A program made the position numbers and the translations under genes. From VRUE01 sp963715625 (GTDB lineage: Bacteria; Actinomycetota; Thermoleophilia; Solirubrobacterales; 70-9), in the NCBI GenBank assembly GCA_963715625.1, contig OY970260.1:620001-684000 (forward strand): 64,000 nt of DNA. Reading direction: 5' to 3'. Below are positions 60,846-64,000 of the stretch, piece after piece; within the stretch, counting starts at the first letter, position 1, and every line of letters starts with the position of its first letter. The notes under the pieces were generated by a model. The model saw nothing but the letters and a program-made list of their open reading frames with translations, did no database searches and was not told the DNA's origin.

Positions 60846-62273
60846 GTGAGTACCGTTGCGGAGCGCCCCGTCGGCACCGAGGAACCGGCCTTCCCGGACC
60901 TCGTCGGCGAGGCGCCGCCCTCCCCCGCCGGCCCGGTAGAGGCGGCCGAGGCAGCGGCGCTCCCCAAGCCGCCCGTCGTTCCGCTTCCCCGCGTGGCCCA
61001 GATGCTGCGCTTCAACCAGCGCCAGATCGAGTACGTCTTCGGCTCGCGGCGGCGCCTCGGCGACGTCTTCCGGATGCGGACGACCATGCCGGGCGGCCCC
61101 GTGGTCACCAGCCACCCCGACCACGTGCGCTCGCTCTTCACCGCCAAGCCCGAGCAGGCGCCCTCGCTGACCGGCGAGTCCCCGCTGCGACCGATCCTCG
61201 GCACCGGCTCGGTCCTCACCGCGGTCGGCCCCCGCCACATGCGCCAGCGCAAATTGCTGCTGCCGTCGTTTCACGGCGAGGCGATCGAGCGCTACACGGC
61301 GATGATCGCCGAGGCGACCGAACGCGAGATCGACACCTGGCCGCTCGACCGTCCGTTCGCGCTGGCACCGCGCATGCAGGCGATCACGCTCGACGTGATC
61401 ATGTCCGGGATCTTCGGCATCGAGGGCCGGCCGCAGCGCGGGACTCCCGAGCACCGGATGCGCCTCACCGTCAAGCACCTGGTCGCCGCCTCGACCTCGC
61501 CGCTGGCCCAGCTCGGGGAGCTGATGAACATGGCGCGGGAGGAGGCATTCGGCCCGATGAAGGTTGCGATCGGCCTGCTCGACCGCCCGACCTACGCGGT
61601 GATCGAGGCGCGCCGCCGCGACGAGCACCTCGCCGAGCGCCGCGACATCCTCTCCCTCCTTCTGCAGGCGCGGACCGAGGAGGGCGAGGCGATGGACGAC
61701 AAAGAAGTCCGCGACGAGCTGCTCACCCTGGTCCTCGCCGGCCACGAGACCACCGCCAACTCGCTTTCGTGGGCGTGGGAGCGGCTGGTGCGCAACCCCG
61801 ACGCCCACGAGGCCCTGCGCGAGGCCGTCCGCACGGGCGAGGGTGCGGAGGAGCAGATCGAGGCGACGATCGTGGAGACGATGCGCTCGCGGCCGGTCGT
61901 GCCGTTCATCGGCCGGCGGGTCACGGTCCCCTGGCAGCTCGGCGAGTACGGCGTCTCCGCCGACACCCCGGTCGGGATGAGCATCCTCCTCGTCCACCAC
62001 CGCGAGGATCTCTATCCCGAGCCCTTCGAGTTCCGCCCCGAGCGCTGGCTCGGCCGCAAGCCCGGCACCTATGAGTGGATCCCCTTCGGCGGCGGCATCC
62101 GCCGCTGCCTCGGCGCCGCTCTGGCGATGGCCGAGATGCGCGTCGTCCTCGAGGCGACGGCCCGCCGCCTCGACCTCGCGGCCGCCGAGCCCGAGCCCGA
62201 GCGCGCCCTGCACCGCAACGTGACGATGATCCCCGCCCGCGGCGGCAGGGTCGTCCTGCGCGCCCGCAGCTGA
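60846..62273 (+). CDS. Cytochrome P450
   Basis: A 475-residue P450 with a proline-rich N-terminal extension and no membrane anchor. I helix LAGHETTANSLSWAWE, ExxR in ETMRSRP, haem loop FGGGIRRCLGAALAMAEM. It resembles the P450 at 46270 through the whole length and may be its paralogue. Substrate unknown. GTG 60846 lies 6 nt after a weak GACAAT -10; the open frame before it overlaps pyk. Confidence 0.93.
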   Translation: MSTVAERPVGTEEPAFPDLVGEAPPSPAGPVEAAEAAALPKPPVVPLPRVAQMLRFNQRQIEYVFGSRRRLGDVFRMRTTMPGGPVVTSHPDHVRSLFTAKPEQAPSLTGESPLRPILGTGSVLTAVGPRHMRQRKLLLPSFHGEAIERYTAMIAEATEREIDTWPLDRPFALAPRMQAITLDVIMSGIFGIEGRPQRGTPEHRMRLTVKHLVAASTSPLAQLGELMNMAREEAFGPMKVAIGLLDRPTYAVIEARRRDEHLAERRDILSLLLQARTEEGEAMDDKEVRDELLTLVLAGHETTANSLSWAWERLVRNPDAHEALREAVRTGEGAEEQIEATIVETMRSRPVVPFIGRRVTVPWQLGEYGVSADTPVGMSILLVHHREDLYPEPFEFRPERWLGRKPGTYEWIPFGGGIRRCLGAALAMAEMRVVLEATARRLDLAAAEPEPERALHRNVTMIPARGGRVVLRARS

Positions 62274-62275
62274 GC

Positions 62276-62521
62276 TCAGCCCGAGAGCGGCCGGCCGCGC
62301 CAGAGCTGGACCAGGCCCCAGAGCGAGACCGCCGCCCAGACGGTCTCCAGGAGGAGGAACCCCCACTGGCGCCCCTCCCAGGCGAGCACCGCGAGCACCA
62401 CCGAGCCGACCAGGTTGAGGACGAGGTAGGCCCGCGAGTGCTGGTCCATGGCGCCGAACTGGGCCGCGGCATAGGCACTCAGGATGAGCAGCGCCCCGAT
62501 GACCTGGACGAGCTGGTCCAT
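62276..62521 (-). CDS. Small membrane protein, CBU_0592 type
   Basis: An 81-residue protein with three hydrophobic segments. VIGALLILSAYAAAQFGAMDQHSRAYLVLNLVGSVVLAVLAW matches the CBU_0592 family, whose role is not known. ATG 62521 follows TATGAAT closely (leaderless type). It converges on the P450 gene with 2 nt between stops. Confidence 0.75.
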   Translation of the reverse strand: MDQLVQVIGALLILSAYAAAQFGAMDQHSRAYLVLNLVGSVVLAVLAWEGRQWGFLLLETVWAAVSLWGLVQLWRGRPLSG

Positions 62522-62569
62522 CGGGAATTCATAGCCTCTTTCGAGGGAGGCGACGCCAGGGGCCGCGAA

Positions 62570-62658
62570 CGGAGAGGGAGGGATTCGAACCCTCGAGAGA
62601 GCTTGCGCCCCCTACTCGCTTAGCAGGCGAGTGCCTTCAGCCACTCGGCCACCTCTCC
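62570..62658 (-). tRNA. tRNA-Ser(GCT)
   Basis: A full minus-strand tRNA: acceptor GGAGAGG (62658-62652) pairs with CCTCTCC (62577-62571), anticodon loop CTGCTAA (anticodon GCT), a long variable arm as required for tRNA-Ser, and T loop GGTTCGAATCC. No CCA is encoded. I see no att-like duplicate nearby. Confidence 0.95.
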
Positions 62659-62714
62659 GGGCACTGGGCCGATTGTAAGAGCTGGTGCCCGGCGGCGCGG
62701 CTAGTCTCATCTTC

Positions 62715-63917
62715 GTGTCCGGCCGCTCGCATGCACAGCTGGAGCAGATCTTCGAGGAGGTGGAGGCGCCGTTCGCCTTCGTCGATCTCGACGCGATGTG
62801 GGCGAACTCCGATGCGATGCTGGAGCGGGCGGGCGGCAAGCCGATCCGGGTGGCAAGCAAGTCGGTGCGCTGCCGCGGCGTTGTGGAGCGGATCCTCGGC
62901 CGGGACGAGCGCTACGCCGGGCTGATGACGTTCACCCTGCCGGAGACGCTCTGGCTGGCCGAGCGCGGCTTCGAGAACCTGCTGCTCGCCTACCCGACCG
63001 CGGACACGGGAGCGCTGGGCGAGCTGGCGCTGCGATCGGCCGCCAGCTCGGCCGAGGCGCCGATCGTGATGGTCGACTGCAGCGAGCATCTCGACGCGAT
63101 CGAGTCGGTCCTTGGCGCGGACGCGGCGCCGGTCCGTGTCTGCATCGACCTCGATGCCGGCTGGTGGGCGATGGGCGGGCGGATCAAGGTCGGGCCCAAG
63201 CGCTCTCCGGTGCACACGGTCGAGCAGGCGGTGGCGCTTGCGCAGGAGATCGAGCGTCGCCCGAAGCTCGAGCTCGCCGCGCTGATGTCCTACGAGGGCC
63301 AGATCGCCGGCGTCGGCGACCAACCGCCCGGGCGCCGGTTCCGCGGCGCCGCGATCCGCACGATGCAGCGCCGCTCGACGGCGGAGCTGGCGGAGCGCCG
63401 CGCCGCCGCCGTCGCCGCGATCCGCGAGTTCGCCGAGCTGCCGATCGTCAACGGCGGCGGCACCGGCAGCCTCGAGCTGACCGGCGCCGAGGACGCGGTG
63501 ACGGAGATCGCCGCGGGATCGGGCTTCTACGCCCCCGCCCTCTTCGATCACTACAGCCGCTTCTCGCTCACGCCCGCCGCAGGCTTCGCCCTGCCGATCG
63601 TGCGCAAGCCGGCGCCCGGCATCGCAACCGCGCTCGGCGGCGGCTACCTCGCCTCGGGCAGCGGCGACGCGGCGCGGCTTCCCTCGCCCTGGCTCCCCGC
63701 CGGGCTCGAGCTCGACGCCGAGGAGGGCGCCGGCGAGGTCCAGACCCCCCTCGGCGGCCCGCCCGCCCGCGACCTGCAGATCGGCGACCGCGTCTACATG
63801 CGCCACGCCAAGGCCGGCGAGCTCTGCGAGCGCTTCGACGCCCTGCACCTGGTCGAGGGCGAGGAGATCGTCAACGTGGTCCCCACCTACCGAGGCGAGG
63901 GCCAGACGTTCCTCTGA
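62715..63917 (+). CDS. PLP-dependent amino acid deaminase/aldolase (alanine-racemase-fold)
   Basis: A 400-residue PLP enzyme with the alanine racemase N-terminal barrel: PFAFVDLDAMWANSDAML then IRVASKSVRCRGV, with the Lys that binds PLP. DLDAGWW, LMSYEGQIAG and IVNGGGTGSLELTG follow; the C-terminal domain resembles D-threonine aldolase/D-serine dehydratase. It probably cleaves or deaminates a D-amino acid. I chose GTG 62715 because TAGTCT (62702-62707) ends 7 nt before it; a frame start at 62685 would precede the -10. Confidence 0.88.
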   Translation: MSGRSHAQLEQIFEEVEAPFAFVDLDAMWANSDAMLERAGGKPIRVASKSVRCRGVVERILGRDERYAGLMTFTLPETLWLAERGFENLLLAYPTADTGALGELALRSAASSAEAPIVMVDCSEHLDAIESVLGADAAPVRVCIDLDAGWWAMGGRIKVGPKRSPVHTVEQAVALAQEIERRPKLELAALMSYEGQIAGVGDQPPGRRFRGAAIRTMQRRSTAELAERRAAAVAAIREFAELPIVNGGGTGSLELTGAEDAVTEIAAGSGFYAPALFDHYSRFSLTPAAGFALPIVRKPAPGIATALGGGYLASGSGDAARLPSPWLPAGLELDAEEGAGEVQTPLGGPPARDLQIGDRVYMRHAKAGELCERFDALHLVEGEEIVNVVPTYRGEGQTFL

Positions 63918-63920
63918 CAA

Positions 63921-63963
63921 GTGCAACGTTTTGTGGCCCCCACAGAGCCACAAAACGTTGCAC
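63921..63963. repeat. Perfect 17-bp palindrome after the PLP enzyme gene
   Basis: Arms 63921-63937 and 63947-63963 with a 9-nt loop. It begins three bases after the upstream stop and lies 11 nt from the end of a minus-strand gene, so both genes converge on it. Confidence 0.87.
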
Positions 63964-63974
63964 CTCGCGGTCGC

Positions 63975-64000
63975 TCAGGAGCCGAGGACGCGTTCGGCGT
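63975..64000 (-). CDS. End of a minus-strand gene cut by the window
   Basis: The last codons (AERVLGS then TGA at 63977-63975) of a frame entering from the right. Too short to identify. Confidence 0.35.

Overview
The window is about 70% G+C with dense genes, short gaps and GTG starts as common as ATG. Its Ser/Thr kinase with an extracellular propeller, FHA protein, DtxR/IdeR-like iron boxes and TANNNT -10 elements placed 6-10 nt before start codons (leaderless mRNAs) point to a high-GC actinomycete. A member of the Thermoleophilia (Solirubrobacterales-like) is my inference, not something a single marker proves.

Layout. 1-0.65 kb: the end of a cyclopropane-fatty-acid-synthase-like methyltransferase. 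0.77-3.6 kb (-): a compact five-gene operon (deoxyribosyltransferase-like protein, two DUF488 proteins, a dual-OB-like protein split by a frameshift, a HAD phosphatase); this is my best candidate for an undescribed system. 3.6-23.3 kb: central carbon and energy genes, with pgi-cydA-cydB, tkt-tal, rpiA, pgl-gnd and zwf (nearly the whole pentose phosphate pathway). They are interleaved with a Ser/Thr kinase, a TolB-like propeller, an FHA regulator, an FAD oxidase, a nucleotidyltransferase toxin-antitoxin-like pair and a group II intron. 23.4-26.8 kb: efeU-efeB-efeO iron uptake with iron boxes. 27-36.6 kb: recQ, a GH26-like hydrolase, a PQQ-type propeller, a GNAT, an SRPBCC protein, an MBL hydrolase, an MFS exporter and an LtrA-type membrane protein. 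36.7-43.2 kb: a branched-chain-type ABC importer (livK with two frameshifts, livH, fused livM-livG, livF) with a GntR regulator and a Rieske oxygenase, probably for uptake and oxidation of an aromatic acid. 43.5-51 kb: an MFS exporter, a phosphoesterase, a thioredoxin-fold protein, a P450, a Fic protein and a secreted Het-C-like/PLAT/CARDB protein.

51.18-57.83 kb looks like a relic genomic island. It lies on the 3' side of a tRNA-Arg gene, and its far end carries a 32-nt partial tRNA copy (2 mismatches). Inside are two nucleotidyltransferase modules (one damaged), a truncated surface protein, small DNA-binding proteins and a lower-GC purD-like gene. 57.9-64 kb returns to core genes: a hotdog thioesterase, an enoyl-CoA hydratase, pyruvate kinase, a second P450, tRNA-Ser and a PLP aldolase/deaminase.

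The most striking non-coding feature is a set of about 18 long, often perfect palindromes, nearly one per gene junction. They fall into subfamilies with shared stems or shared centres. Several sit where a terminator makes no sense: between divergent genes, in the efeO leader, and inside the livM-livG reading frame.
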